Shown here piece by piece: positions 17,456 to 26,517 of a stretch of DNA of 64,000 nt. The notes below the pieces were generated by a model. The model was not told the DNA's origin and did no database searches. It saw only the letters and a program-made list of their open reading frames with translations. Origin of the DNA: Planctomycetota bacterium (GTDB taxonomy: Bacteria > Planctomycetota > Phycisphaerae > UBA1845 > PWPN01); contig JAKLEZ010000030.1 of the NCBI GenBank assembly GCA_022711465.1, positions 1 through 64,000 on the forward strand, given 5' to 3'. The stretch's first letter is position 1, and each line of letters begins with the position of its first letter. Position numbers and translations under genes: made by a program.

Positions 17456-17974
17456 CGATGGTCTCCTTTCTGAGCCACGTAAGAAATGACAGACACCGGA
17501 CGGTGGTGCCACCACCGATCCGCGCGGCACCGGCTTACAGCGCGATCGCCGCCACACCCATCCCTTCAATCATCACCCACCGCAGGCACGGTGGAAACAC
17601 ATGCTCACAAGGACCTCATGCCCCCCCCCGATACCCGAAGTGCAACTCGAAGTGCCTCGCAGAAATCGAAGGGCACGCATGTTCCACCCTCTAGTGTATC
17701 TGGAACCTCCTTTCGCTGCAAGAGAATCTTCAAAAGATCCGGTCGCATGGCCAGCCCCGGCGACACGGAGGAGAACGGCGAATGGGGCAGGGGCTGATCG
17801 CCGCCGGGGCCTGAGCAGGTCAAGGCGCGTGCCTGCCGGCCCGGACACTCTCGAGACGGCATCCGATGACTCCGTCACCAGACGGCCAGAAGCCGACCCT
17901 GCGACCGGCGAGTCGGAGGCCCCCGCTCGAGGCTGGACAACCTGTAAGGAAACAACGCGGGGAGGACAATACCG
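17456..17974. other. intergenic region, no confident gene
   Basis: A long open frame covers the minus strand (to 18697) but its Arg/Ser/Pro-rich translation has no recognisable segment and overlaps a better plus-strand gene. On the minus strand GATACACTAG near 17690-17699 could be a -10 box for the PEP-CTERM gene, but its -35 partner is poor. Confidence 0.4.
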
Positions 17975-18028
17975 ATGAGGGGTCTGTCGGAGTCTGGCAC
18001 GTGCCTGATCTGTCCAATTTCGGGATGA
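17975..18028 (+). CDS. 17-codon ORF overlapping the start of the next gene
   Basis: ATG 17975 follows GGAGG (17961-17965) at a normal distance. The frame encodes 17 residues (MRGLSES then GTCLICPISG) and ends in TGA 18026-18028, overlapping ATG 18025 as ATGA. The layout suggests translational coupling to the small membrane protein. It could equally be a chance frame that merely supplies a ribosome loading site. Confidence 0.3.
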   Translation: MRGLSESGTCLICPISG

Positions 18029-18435
18029 ACATCTATCTGGGGATCGGTCTAACGATTGTCCTTGGCTTCCTTGCCCTCGTGGTGCTGGCGTTGTGGGTTG
18101 GTCTGCGAGCCTGGTTGTGGCGGGCCGCGCAAAAGCGAGCTCAGGCCAGGTTCCATCGCACCAGCCGTCGAGCAGACGGGAAGGCCTACCCGCCTTGGAT
18201 TGGCGGGATCTGCGACGAATGCAAACGCGTGCGTAGGAAAATCTACTACCCGCCGAACGGACCTCGACTTTGCCCGGAGTGCTACGAGCGATTCTGGCGA
18301 CAGGAGGAAGCCGCCCGGTCTGTTCCCAGCGGGGCTGAGGAGGCTTCTGGTTCGGCCACTTCTGTCCGGTTCCAGGGCTCTCCGCGTTCAGCGCCGATGT
18401 GCGGATCGGTTGGGCATCACGCGGCCGGTCTATGA
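18025..18435 (+). CDS. small single-pass membrane protein with a zinc ribbon
   Basis: 136 residues if started at ATG 18025; the frame is open back to 17866. One strong membrane helix comes first (MNIYLGIGLTIVLGFLALVV and on to ~residue 33), then a basic segment. A four-cysteine cluster follows, GICDECKRVRRKIYYPP...LCPECYERFW, a zinc-ribbon or treble-clef pattern of two CxxC pairs 19 residues apart. The last ~35 residues are low-complexity. No family name can be given; such proteins are often regulators or assembly factors facing the cytoplasm. Confidence 0.55.
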   Translation: MNIYLGIGLTIVLGFLALVVLALWVGLRAWLWRAAQKRAQARFHRTSRRADGKAYPPWIGGICDECKRVRRKIYYPPNGPRLCPECYERFWRQEEAARSVPSGAEEASGSATSVRFQGSPRSAPMCGSVGHHAAGL

Positions 18436-18944
18436 ACGCCGGCACATTCCCACCGGGTGGCTGGGGATACGAGCCGGTCGAGGACGGCTGCGCATTATGG
18501 CCGGCGCCAAACGAACCCATTGGGGCTTCTGGCCGGATGTGAGAAGACGCTTGTCCAGAAGGACTTGCGGGCATGCATGCCTCGGGCAACTCCACGCGTT
18601 CTCTCTTCTGGGTTCTCAGGGCGTCCACATCCTCGGGCATGGGAGTCAGTCTGTTCGGATCGTTGGCCGGCGGGCAGACTGTCCACCATGAGAACACAGC
18701 GCCTGTTCCGCAGTCGCGGCGGTGACGAAGCGTCGCGAGGTGCCACCGCGGACCGGCTGACTGGGTGGGCGCGGGGCTGGCGGTGCTCGAGTCTGACGGG
18801 GTGAAGCGTCACGTCCACCTTCCCTCTTTGACCCTCCCTGGTGCCAAGCAGTGGGAAGCACGGCTTGCTCGGCCGATGAGGCGGAAGCGGCCCGGGGACT
18901 GAGTCGGCGAGCTGGTGCGGGGTGCGGCTTGAGGACGAAGCGGC
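18436..18944. other. intergenic region, nothing recognised
   Basis: 509 bases between the small membrane gene and the GH130 stop. Frames on both strands are short and compositionally biased. No RNA gene or repeat is visible. Confidence 0.4.
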
Positions 18945-20144
18945 TCAGGCTTCACGGCTGACGGGGTCCATGATCGCGAGGTTGCGGCGAATCAGTTCGA
19001 TCCTCTGCTGGACGCAGGCGTAGGAGCGAAGCGGATCGGGTGGCGTGTTCTTGCAGTAGTCGACGAGCCGCTCGACGGTGGTGGTAGCCACGTGGCAGCG
19101 AGTATCGCTGGACGCGTAGTAGATGAACAGGCGGCCGTCGGGCTTGGCGACCCAGCCGTTGGAGAAGGTCACATTGGAGACATCGCCGACGCGTTCCATG
19201 CCGGAGGGGGCGAGCAGGTAGCCGCCGGGCTCATGGATGAGGCGGCTGGGGTCGTCGAGAGCGGTCATGAACGCGTAGAGGACGTAGCGCAGGCCGGCGG
19301 CGGTATTGCGTACACCGTGAGCCAGCTGCAACCAGCCGGCGGGTGTTTTCAGCGGTGCGGGGCCCAGGCCGTTCTTAACCTCGTTGATGGTGTGGTACTT
19401 GCGATCCTGGACGATCTTCTCCGGCCCGAGGCGGGCGTTCTCGACGCTGTCGGCCAAGGCCCAGCCGATGCCGCCGCCCGAGCCGGCATCGATGAAGCCG
19501 TCCTGGGGGCGAGTGTAGAAGGCGTACTTTCCGTCGACGAGCTCGGGGTGAAGGACGACGTTGCGTTGCTGGGGGGAGCGGGTTTTGAGGTCGGGCAGTC
19601 GTTCCCAGTCCTTGAGGTCCCTGGTTCGGGCGATGCCGCACTGGGCGGTGGCCGATGACAGGTCGCCGCGTAGAGCGTTCGGGTCCTTGCGTTCGGTGCA
19701 GAACAGGCCGTAGACCCATCCATCCTGGTGCTGGACGAGTCTCATGTCGTAGACGTTGATATCCGGCTCGTCGGTCTCGGGCAGGACGACGGGGTAGTCC
19801 CAGAAGCGGAAATGATCTACACCGTTGGGGCTTTCGGCGACGGCGAAGAAGCTCTTGCGATCGACGCCTTCGACGCGGGCCATGAGGCAGATCATGCCGT
19901 TGAAATCGATGGCCCCGGGATTGAACACGGCGTTGATGCCCTGTCGCTCCATGAGGTGCGGGTTGGTCTTCGGGTCGAGATCGTATCGCCAGAAGATCGG
20001 GGCATGCTCGGCGGTGAGGACCGGATGCCTGTACCGCTCGAAGACGCCGTTGCCTTCAGGGAGCATCTCGTTGGGCCGGTCGATGAGCTTTTGGTGAGCG
20101 GCCAGGAGTTTCCGCAGGCGTTGGCTGAATGACGTGGATGCCAT
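18945..20144 (-). CDS. GH130 4-O-beta-D-mannosyl-D-glucose phosphorylase
   Basis: 399 residues from ATG 20144. The five-bladed propeller GH130 family is shown by NPHLMERQGINAVFNPGAI, VEGVDRKSFFAVAESPNG, NVYDMRLVQHQDGWVYGLF (holding the conserved acid Asp), RNVVLHPELVDGKYAFYTRP, and GWLQLAHGVRNTAAGLRYV. These segments resemble mannosylglucose phosphorylases more than mannan or N-glycan mannoside phosphorylases. The expected reaction is mannosyl-glucose plus phosphate to mannose-1-phosphate plus glucose. It lies 11 bases after the epimerase that would supply its substrate, in the same transcript as a mannanase. Confidence 0.88.
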   Translation of the reverse strand: MASTSFSQRLRKLLAAHQKLIDRPNEMLPEGNGVFERYRHPVLTAEHAPIFWRYDLDPKTNPHLMERQGINAVFNPGAIDFNGMICLMARVEGVDRKSFFAVAESPNGVDHFRFWDYPVVLPETDEPDINVYDMRLVQHQDGWVYGLFCTERKDPNALRGDLSSATAQCGIARTRDLKDWERLPDLKTRSPQQRNVVLHPELVDGKYAFYTRPQDGFIDAGSGGGIGWALADSVENARLGPEKIVQDRKYHTINEVKNGLGPAPLKTPAGWLQLAHGVRNTAAGLRYVLYAFMTALDDPSRLIHEPGGYLLAPSGMERVGDVSNVTFSNGWVAKPDGRLFIYYASSDTRCHVATTTVERLVDYCKNTPPDPLRSYACVQQRIELIRRNLAIMDPVSREA

Positions 20145-20155
20145 GGCTTGTTCCT

Positions 20156-21364
20156 CTACGCTGGATACGTTCCGAGTCGTTCGAGCATTTCGAGACAGCA
20201 TCGCCCGTTGTGGTATGGGCACTTCCAGATGGAGACCTTGGGCATGGACCGGTCGGGCACACCGGCTCGACTCACGCGCCAGAACCACTCGCCGTGGCGA
20301 TGATCGACGATCTTGTCCTGGATGAACTGCCAGCACCGAGCCGCGGCCTCGCGGAAGGGCGGCTCGCCGGTCAGCTGCCAGGCGTTATAGAAACCAACCA
20401 CCGCCTCCGACTGCGGCCACCACTCCTTGTTGGCGTCGATGATCTGGCCGTTGCGGCCCTCGTAGAGCAGTCCGCCGTCGTGGTCGAGCCCTTCGCTCAG
20501 GACTGCCCGAGCGAGGCGTACCGCGGTCACTCGGACGTCGGCCAGCAGCCGCTCGTCGCCGAGCGCCGTCGCCGCCTCGCACAGCAGCCAGCTGCCCTCG
20601 ATGTCGTGACCGAAGGTGTAAGTATCGGAGAGCGGGCGCCAGTGGATGTCGAAGAAGTGCTGGAAGTGGGTTCGATCGGCATTGAGGATGTGGTCGGTGA
20701 ACAGGTCGATCAACTCGCGCAGGCGGACGGCGAGGGTTGCATCCGGCCAGACGCGGTACAAGTTGGTGTAGCCTTCGAGGAGATGAAGGTGGTTGTTCAT
20801 TGACTTGGCGGCGTTCATATCCTTGTGGCTGAGCCGCATGTCCGGGCACGGTGTCCAGTCCCGGTTGACGACTTCGAGGTAGCCGCGGTTGCGGGGGTCG
20901 TGGCTGCCGGCCTCGATGCGTCCGAAGCCGTCGATAGCCCGCTGCAGAGCCTGCGGCTCGCCGAAGGCGCGGTGGTACTCGCTGAGCGCGTAGAGGCAGA
21001 ACGCCTGGCCGTAGATCTTCTTTTTGTCGTCGCGGACGCGGCCGTCCGGCTCGAGTTCCCAGGAATAGCCGCCATATATAGGGTCGAAGAAATGCTGTTC
21101 GAGGTAATCGCAGGCTCGGCGGGCGAGCCTGCGGTCTTGCGGCTGGCCCAGGCGGCGGGAGGCGGCTGCGAAGGTCCAGAGGATTCTGGCGTTGAGGATC
21201 AGGCCCTTGGTGGCGGCTTGCCTGACCTGCAGGTCGTTGGACATTTCGGCGATGAAGCCGCCGTGCCGCTCATCCACGGTGTGGAGCCGCCAGAACGGGA
21301 GGATGTTGCCCAGCAGTTCCCGGCGGATATCGGCGGCGAGGGCCTCTTCAGTCAGCGCGGCCAT
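20156..21364 (-). CDS. cellobiose 2-epimerase (AGE superfamily)
   Basis: 402 residues from ATG 21364, overlapping the upstream GH5 gene by 17 bases. The (alpha/alpha)6 barrel of the N-acylglucosamine 2-epimerase superfamily is seen in RHGGFIAEMSNDLQ, KGLILNARILWTFAAA, DPIYGGYSWELEPDG, KSMNNHLHLLEGYTNLYRVW, FGHDIEGSWLL and KEWWPQSEAVVGFYNAW. These carry the catalytic His positions of cellobiose 2-epimerases. It interconverts the reducing-end glucose and mannose of beta-1,4 disaccharides; in mannan use it converts mannobiose to mannosyl-glucose. The gene order fits this role. Confidence 0.9.
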   Translation of the reverse strand: MAALTEEALAADIRRELLGNILPFWRLHTVDERHGGFIAEMSNDLQVRQAATKGLILNARILWTFAAASRRLGQPQDRRLARRACDYLEQHFFDPIYGGYSWELEPDGRVRDDKKKIYGQAFCLYALSEYHRAFGEPQALQRAIDGFGRIEAGSHDPRNRGYLEVVNRDWTPCPDMRLSHKDMNAAKSMNNHLHLLEGYTNLYRVWPDATLAVRLRELIDLFTDHILNADRTHFQHFFDIHWRPLSDTYTFGHDIEGSWLLCEAATALGDERLLADVRVTAVRLARAVLSEGLDHDGGLLYEGRNGQIIDANKEWWPQSEAVVGFYNAWQLTGEPPFREAAARCWQFIQDKIVDHRHGEWFWRVSRAGVPDRSMPKVSIWKCPYHNGRCCLEMLERLGTYPA

Positions 21365-23201
21365 GCTCGATCTCGACTCTGCCGATCTGGGCCTCGGTCC
21401 GGAAGGTCACTTTCACATAGCGGCTGTCGGCACCGCAGCCCTTGGCCGAATAGAGGGCGGACTGCATGAAACCGTAGAGCGAGCCGCCGTAGGTGGTGGT
21501 GCGGGTCACGGCCAGCTCGGCGGGCTCGAAGTTGGCACCGTCCTTGGAGAACGCGACGGTCACGTTCTGCTGATCGGCGAGGGTGTACACGAACAGTCGC
21601 ACCATCCGGATGCCGTCGGCGGCACGGTAGACGACCCCGCTGTCGCGCTCGCCGGCCAAACGGTGGCAATCCTCCTTGAACTTGCGGGCCTCGTTCTCGC
21701 GGAACTGGACCTTACCCTGCTTGAGGTAGATGCGGGAATCGTTGCGGAACTCATCGACGAGGGTCCGGTGGTCGATTCTGACCGGCCCGACGGTGTTCGA
21801 GGGTTCGGACATCCCGGAGTGGTTGCGGGCCAAGACGCGGTAATGGTAGGACTCACCGGGCCTGGCCGAGTCGTCCACATACAGGGGGCGGTACTGGACG
21901 TCGGCCTCGGACACGTCGGTGGCGATGGTCTTCCAGGGACCGAGGAGGGCAGGGGCCCGCTGGATGTCGTAGGAGGCGGCCCCGACGGAGCCCTGCCAGC
22001 TGATCATTCCGCCGTTGTCGACGGTCAGCAGAGTTGGGGTCTTAGGGGCGGGCAGAGGGGGCGGGGTGAGGCCCCGGATCTCGAAGGCCTTGGCCCGCAG
22101 CAGGCTCATCAGCCCGCGTTCGTCGTAGCGTTCGCCGCTCGCGAAGCCCGGCCAGTGATAGGCTTTAAAGAAGTCGCCGCCCAGTGGCTCGTGATGCCAG
22201 TAGAAACCTCCATCGCGGCTCCGGCAGCGGAGGCTCCACAGCAAGGCGCCGGTGATCTTACGTTCGATGACCGTATCGATGATGGAGCGTAGGGCCTCGG
22301 TGCTGAGAAAGCCGAATTCGCCGACGTGGTAGGGCTTATGTCCGCGGGCCAGATCGCTGTTGGCCGCAATGCGTTGGACGACCTGGCGCGGGTCGGGCTC
22401 GTAGTGGTGAGTCTGCACGAAGTCGACGTTGGGGTCTTTCAGTGAGTTCTGGGGCAGGGTGCCATAGCCCGCCCCGTCGATGACCAGGTGGTTCGGGTCG
22501 ACGCTCTTGATGTGGGCGGCCGCGATGCGGGTCCAGTTCTCCGGGGCCTTGAGCTCATTGCCCGTTTCCCAGGCCAGGATCGCCTTGTCGTCGCGATAGC
22601 GGATCCCGGTGATGGTGTTCCTGCGGTTGACCACGGTGGTGACGATGGCCTTGTAGTCCTCGATGAGCTGCGGATCGGTGAAGAAGTCATCGCCCTTCTT
22701 GCCACGGAAGCCGGCCAGTTCGCCGGTGCCGCCCCACCAGACCCACTGATCGATGAACGGGATGATGACGCGAACACGATGGCGGCTGGCGGCGGCCAGC
22801 ACCTGGTCGAGTATGACGAAGGCTTCCTCATTGAACTGGCCGGGGCCGAGGATGTATCGCGGGATATCCGCGGGGTCGTCGGGCTTCTTCACCGAAAGGG
22901 CGTACATGCGCACGACCTGGCCGCCCAGCTGGGCGATCGAGCCCAAGGCGTCCTCGATTTCGAACGCATCGGGCAGGCGGAAAGGCATGGCCCGGTCAAA
23001 GCGCATGTCATCCTCGACGTAGTGGAGGTTGGGGATATTGAAGGAGACGAACCGGAACTCGCGGTCGCCGTCCAGGAGCCGATCGCCGTCGCGGCGAACG
23101 AAATGCTCAAACGGCTCGCTGCCTCCGGGTGGAGCCATTGAACACCCTCCGGCCCCCAAAAACACGGCCAGACCCATCCAGCCCAGCAATCCTCGTTTCA
23201 T
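21348..23201 (-). CDS. GH5-type beta-mannanase, lipoprotein
   Basis: 617 residues from ATG 23201 with GGGAG upstream. A lipobox (FLGAGGC) marks it as a lipoprotein. The (beta/alpha)8 domain spans ~30-390, with ILAWETGNE (acid/base Glu) and YHVGEFGFL (nucleophile Glu). The body resembles GH5 mannanases (subfamily 7-like): VRMYALSV, DQWVWWGGTGEL. A fibronectin-III-like module follows at ~395-480 (ISWQGSVGAASYDIQRA, YHYRVLARNHSGMSEPSN). A C-terminal region of ~130 residues (VYRAADGIRMVRLFVYTLAD) may bind carbohydrate. It would attack beta-1,4-mannan or glucomannan at the cell surface or in the periplasm. Confidence 0.85.
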   Translation of the reverse strand: MKRGLLGWMGLAVFLGAGGCSMAPPGGSEPFEHFVRRDGDRLLDGDREFRFVSFNIPNLHYVEDDMRFDRAMPFRLPDAFEIEDALGSIAQLGGQVVRMYALSVKKPDDPADIPRYILGPGQFNEEAFVILDQVLAAASRHRVRVIIPFIDQWVWWGGTGELAGFRGKKGDDFFTDPQLIEDYKAIVTTVVNRRNTITGIRYRDDKAILAWETGNELKAPENWTRIAAAHIKSVDPNHLVIDGAGYGTLPQNSLKDPNVDFVQTHHYEPDPRQVVQRIAANSDLARGHKPYHVGEFGFLSTEALRSIIDTVIERKITGALLWSLRCRSRDGGFYWHHEPLGGDFFKAYHWPGFASGERYDERGLMSLLRAKAFEIRGLTPPPLPAPKTPTLLTVDNGGMISWQGSVGAASYDIQRAPALLGPWKTIATDVSEADVQYRPLYVDDSARPGESYHYRVLARNHSGMSEPSNTVGPVRIDHRTLVDEFRNDSRIYLKQGKVQFRENEARKFKEDCHRLAGERDSGVVYRAADGIRMVRLFVYTLADQQNVTVAFSKDGANFEPAELAVTRTTTYGGSLYGFMQSALYSAKGCGADSRYVKVTFRTEAQIGRVEIEHGRAD

Positions 23202-23588
23202 CCGACCGTCTCCCACCTGTGACCCGGGTCTCGCCCTGATACCCGACGTTTGCCCGGCTGCGTCGGGTCCGCCAGGAGCATGGAACGGTCGGACCGATGC
23301 AGAGGAGGGCTATCGCCGACCCCAGTGACCGGCATGCCCGCCCTGGTCGGGTGGGCTTGTTATAAAGCTGGTCCTGAAGAGGGTCAATCGACGACCCGGC
23401 GGGTGGTTCTAGGCCCCTTCCCCGACTCGCCCTGGGCCGCGGCGGACTTCTCGCGGGCCGGCCCGAGGTCGTTGGCTGCCCCGTGGGCGGGCTTCCGAAC
23501 GCATCGCGGTCAGGGGGGCCGGGCCTGGCCGCGTCCCTCGACGGGCCCGGTTCGGACTTGTGGCTCTCTTGAATGCCGGGAGGGTGGC
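23202..23588. other. control region between the mannan operon and ilvC
   Basis: No gene seen. It holds the 5' leader and promoter of the minus-strand mannan operon; I recognise no riboswitch in the leader. The ilvC promoter candidate follows at 23589. Confidence 0.5.
23359..23387 (-). promoter_or_regulatory. sigma70-type promoter of the mannan operon
   Basis: Minus strand: TTGACC (23387-23382), 17-base spacer, TATAAC (23364-23359), both 5 of 6. The expected start near 23352 gives a ~150-base leader before ATG 23201. Confidence 0.6.
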
Positions 23589-23616
23589 TTGCCTCGCCGC
23601 GGCCATCTGCTACACT
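23589..23616 (+). promoter_or_regulatory. candidate promoter of ilvC
   Basis: TTGCCT (23589-23594), 16 bases, TACACT (23611-23616), about 84 bases upstream of the ilvC ATG. Each box is 4 of 6. The same TACACT box is found upstream of the gene at 24799-25632. Confidence 0.4.
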
Positions 23617-23699
23617 ACGCCATTCCCATGACCGGGCCGGCCGGCGTCCGCGGGGCCCGCTAGGATGCTTACTCCATAGAAGGAAAGGAGTTACGTGCA

Positions 23700-24704
23700 A
23701 TGCCAGTAACGATTTACTACGATCGAGATGCGGACCTGGGCGTGCTCAAGGGCAAGAAGATCGCGATCCTGGGTTACGGAAGCCAGGGTCACGCTCATGC
23801 TCAGAATCTCCGCGATTCAGGAATGAACGTCACCGTGGCCGAACTGCCGGGCACGGACAACTACCGACTCGCGGTCGAGCACAAGTTCGCGCCGATTAGC
23901 GCGGCGGAGGCCACCAAGTCCTGCGATCTGCTGATCATGACCCTCCCGGACGAACTGCAGGCTCGGATCTTCAAGAGCGAGATTGCCGAGAACCTCAAGC
24001 CGGGCAAGGCGATTGGCTTCACCCACGGGTTCAACATTCACTACGGTCAGATCGTCCCGCCGAACGGTGTGGATGTCATCATGATTGCCCCGAAAGGCCC
24101 GGGCCACCTGCTCCGCAGCGAGTTTGTGAAGGGTGGCGGCGTGCCCTGCCTAGTGGCGGTCGAGAAGAACGCGACCGGCAAGGCCCTGCAGACCGCGCTC
24201 GCCTGGGGTTCGGGCATTGGCGGCGGTCGTGCGGGCATTCTGGAGACGACGTTCAAGGATGAGACCGAGAGCGACCTGTTCGGGGAGCAGGTGGTGTTGT
24301 GCGGCGGGGTGACGGCCCTGGTCAAGACTGCGTTCGAGACGTTGCTGGAGGCTGGCTACCCGGAAGAGATCTGCTACTTCGAGGTCATGCACGAGCTGAA
24401 GCTGATCGTCGACCTTTTCTACCAGGGCGGCATCAACTACATGCGTTACAGCGTAAGCAACACTGCCGAATACGGCGATCTGACCCGTGGCCCGCGGATC
24501 ATCACCGAGGAGACGCGGCAGGAGATGCGCAAGATCCTGAAGGAGATCCAGACCGGCGAGTTTGCCCGCGAGTGGCTGCTCGAGAATCAGGTTGGCCGAC
24601 CGACGTTCAACGCCCTGTACAAGAAGGACTACAACCACCCGGTCGAAGTGGTGGGCCGCCGTCTGCGTAAGATGATGAAGTGGATCGAAGTCAAGGAAGT
24701 CTGA
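23700..24704 (+). CDS. ilvC: ketol-acid reductoisomerase
   Basis: 334 residues from ATG 23700, with AAGGAAAGGAG just upstream: the length of class I (short) enzymes. The NADP-binding motif GYGSQGHAHAQNLRDSG is at ~24-40. The metal-binding and catalytic segments follow: GPGHLLRSEF, ETTFKDETESDLFGEQVVLCGG, the FEVMHELKLIVDLFYQGG helix, and YSVSNTAEYGD. It converts acetolactate or acetohydroxybutyrate to the dihydroxy acids of valine and isoleucine synthesis using NAD(P)H and Mg. It stands alone; no ilvB/H/D/leu genes adjoin it. Confidence 0.98.
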   Translation: MPVTIYYDRDADLGVLKGKKIAILGYGSQGHAHAQNLRDSGMNVTVAELPGTDNYRLAVEHKFAPISAAEATKSCDLLIMTLPDELQARIFKSEIAENLKPGKAIGFTHGFNIHYGQIVPPNGVDVIMIAPKGPGHLLRSEFVKGGGVPCLVAVEKNATGKALQTALAWGSGIGGGRAGILETTFKDETESDLFGEQVVLCGGVTALVKTAFETLLEAGYPEEICYFEVMHELKLIVDLFYQGGINYMRYSVSNTAEYGDLTRGPRIITEETRQEMRKILKEIQTGEFAREWLLENQVGRPTFNALYKKDYNHPVEVVGRRLRKMMKWIEVKEV

Positions 24705-24741
24705 TTTCCGACGGTGATCTGGAAGAGTTGTTGACGAGGTC

Positions 24742-24780
24742 AGGGGCCACGGGCTGTTTCGCCGGTGGCCTCTGTTCTTT
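24742..24780 (+). terminator. rho-independent-like terminator of ilvC
   Basis: AGGGGCCAC (24742-24750) pairs with GTGGCCTCT (24765-24773), with one G-U pair and an inner 3-bp GGC/GCC stem, then GTTCTTT. It starts 38 bases after the ilvC stop. Confidence 0.65.
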
Positions 24781-24798
24781 GGTGGGCAGGGAAAGGAC

Positions 24799-25632
24799 TC
24801 AGTACCGCCACACGAACACGGGTGGCGGGCCTGCCGCGGGCCGATCGGACGCTTGCCTGAGGGGCAGGGTCTGCCCGCCGGGGAGGATGTGCTGAGCAAG
24901 GACATGGGTGACGAACGACTCGCTGGTCGCGTCGGTGTGGGCTCCGGTCCACCCGTAGCTCTCGTACCTGGGTGACCAGCCGATGTTGAGGATTTTGCCG
25001 GCCGTCCCGCCGGGCGGGTGGAGGCCGACCAGGCCGGCCGACGGGGAGTCCATTCGGCCGTCGATGGTGCCCAAGGCCCGGACCGGCCCGTCCAGGACGC
25101 CGTCCTGCGAGGAGTAGTAGACGTAGACTCCGCCGGCGACGTGCTTGAGTGCTTCGCGCATGTCGTAGCCGGACGAGAGGCTCGACCCGAGCAGGATGAT
25201 ATTATGGACCTGGGCTGGCGGCTGGAGGGCCTCACAGGCCCAGACGCATACACCCGTTCCCGCGGACAGGGCGATAATGTTGACTTCCGCGTGGGGGTAC
25301 TTTTGGAGGTAGGTGTTGATCTGCTTGCCCAGTTCGACGCCCTTGGCCCGGGCGGCTCCCCGGCCGATGGTCTGATCCAGAGCCGGGTTCAGGAACGGCG
25401 ACCAGGTATAGTTGATGATGTTGCCCTTGTAGTTAGCCCGGCGCAGGCCGCTGCGCACCTCGGCCACACCGAAGCCCCAGTTGCCGGCGCCGTCGATGTA
25501 ATAGGTCCGACCATGCTGGTCTTCTCGGCTGAAGTGGGGATCGCCTTCCGAGCACCCCAGCGTGGGGAGGACGGCGGCCAACGATAGCGTCGCGAGGCCG
25601 CCTGGCGCCGATAAACGCTTGGATATCCTCAT
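24799..25632 (-). CDS. exported lipoprotein with alpha/beta-hydrolase-like fold
   Basis: 277 residues from ATG 25632. The signal ends in a lipobox (VLPTLGC). The mature part has VNIIALSAGTGVCVWACEAL, a nucleophile-elbow-like SAGTG preceded by a beta-strand, then IILLGSSLSSGYD and VYVYYSSQDGVLDG, where the Asp of SSQDG fits the acid position, and HTDATSESFVTHVLAQHI near the end. This order suits an alpha/beta hydrolase, but the substrate is unknown. A similar protein type is common in planctomycetes. It has its own promoter and is convergent with ilvC. Confidence 0.6.
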   Translation of the reverse strand: MRISKRLSAPGGLATLSLAAVLPTLGCSEGDPHFSREDQHGRTYYIDGAGNWGFGVAEVRSGLRRANYKGNIINYTWSPFLNPALDQTIGRGAARAKGVELGKQINTYLQKYPHAEVNIIALSAGTGVCVWACEALQPPAQVHNIILLGSSLSSGYDMREALKHVAGGVYVYYSSQDGVLDGPVRALGTIDGRMDSPSAGLVGLHPPGGTAGKILNIGWSPRYESYGWTGAHTDATSESFVTHVLAQHILPGGQTLPLRQASDRPAAGPPPVFVWRY

Positions 25633-25665
25633 GGTTTCCCTGTTCAAGGCCACGTGTCTCCTTCT

Positions 25666-25693
25666 AGTGTAGGACATCGGTTGGAGGCGTCAA
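25666..25693 (-). promoter_or_regulatory. sigma70-type promoter of the lipoprotein gene
   Basis: Minus strand: TTGACG (25693-25688), 16-base spacer, TACACT (25671-25666); the coding start at 25632 lies ~35 bases downstream. Confidence 0.6.
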
Positions 25694-25782
25694 GCACTTT
25701 GGTGGGGCGGGCGATCGCGGCGTGGTCGCGATCCAAAGGGCGTGGGGCGGTTTGACCCTGGGCGGATGGTCTCGTAAGATCG

Positions 25783-26511
25783 ATGGCGGGTGGAGGATGG
25801 GTCGCCTGCCACCAGGATGGTGACGAGTTGCGCGTCAAGATCTGTGGGATAACGAACAGCGCCGACGCGCGGGTTGCGGCCGAGGCCGGGGCTGACGCCA
25901 TCGGTCTGAATTTCGTAGGCGGCCCGCGGCAGATTGCGGTGGGGGTGGCCGCCGCGATTCTGGAATCGCTGCCGCCCCTGGTGACTCCTGTGGTCCTGGT
26001 TCGCCTGCAGGACGGTCGGCTGTCCGACGAGCTGGTGGGACTGCTGGGCCGCCACCGGGTTTCGCACCTGCAGATCTACGGCCCGGTGACGGCGGGAGCG
26101 TTGGACGCCCTGGCCGGTGACGGTTTCTGTCCCATGCCGGTGATCGCGGTCCGTGGGGCGGACTTCGCCCGGGGAGCGGTTCTCTGGCGGGACTGCCGGG
26201 CCGGCCGGCCCCGGGCCGTGGTGCTCGACACCCATGACCCCTTAAAGGAAGGTGGAACCGGTAAAGTCTTCCATTGGGAGCTGATTCCGGCCGCAGTGGC
26301 GTCCGGAGCGATCCGGGGCTGGCCGCCGATCATTCTGGCCGGCGGGTTGAGACCCGGGAATGTTGCCGAGGCGGTGCACGTGGTCCGCCCCTTCGCGGTG
26401 GATGTCTCGTCCGGCGTGGAAGTGGAGGGCTCTCCAGGGCGGAAGGACGCCACCAAGGTTCGGGAGTTTGTCCTCAATGCCCGAGCCGCGGCGGGCCGTT
26501 TGTCCGTGTGA
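25783..26511 (+). CDS. trpF: phosphoribosylanthranilate isomerase
   Basis: 242 residues from ATG 25783. The family normally starts at MRVKICGIT, so the TTG at 25828, which has AGGATGG before it, is a good alternative start. The TIM barrel shows VKICGIT (catalytic Cys), ADAIGLNFV, VVLDTHD (catalytic Asp), GTGKVFHWELI, PIILAGGLRPGNV and VDVSSGVE. It carries out the Amadori rearrangement of phosphoribosylanthranilate in tryptophan synthesis. No other trp gene adjoins; a lipoprotein gene and nadD follow closely. Confidence 0.95.
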   Translation: MAGGGWVACHQDGDELRVKICGITNSADARVAAEAGADAIGLNFVGGPRQIAVGVAAAILESLPPLVTPVVLVRLQDGRLSDELVGLLGRHRVSHLQIYGPVTAGALDALAGDGFCPMPVIAVRGADFARGAVLWRDCRAGRPRAVVLDTHDPLKEGGTGKVFHWELIPAAVASGAIRGWPPIILAGGLRPGNVAEAVHVVRPFAVDVSSGVEVEGSPGRKDATKVREFVLNARAAAGRLSV

Positions 26512-26517
26512 GGGTGG

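Noticed and set aside
17573..18697. 374-codon minus-strand ORF
   Set aside because: Arg/Ser/Pro-rich, no motif, and overlaps the membrane zinc-ribbon gene whose helix and cysteines look real.
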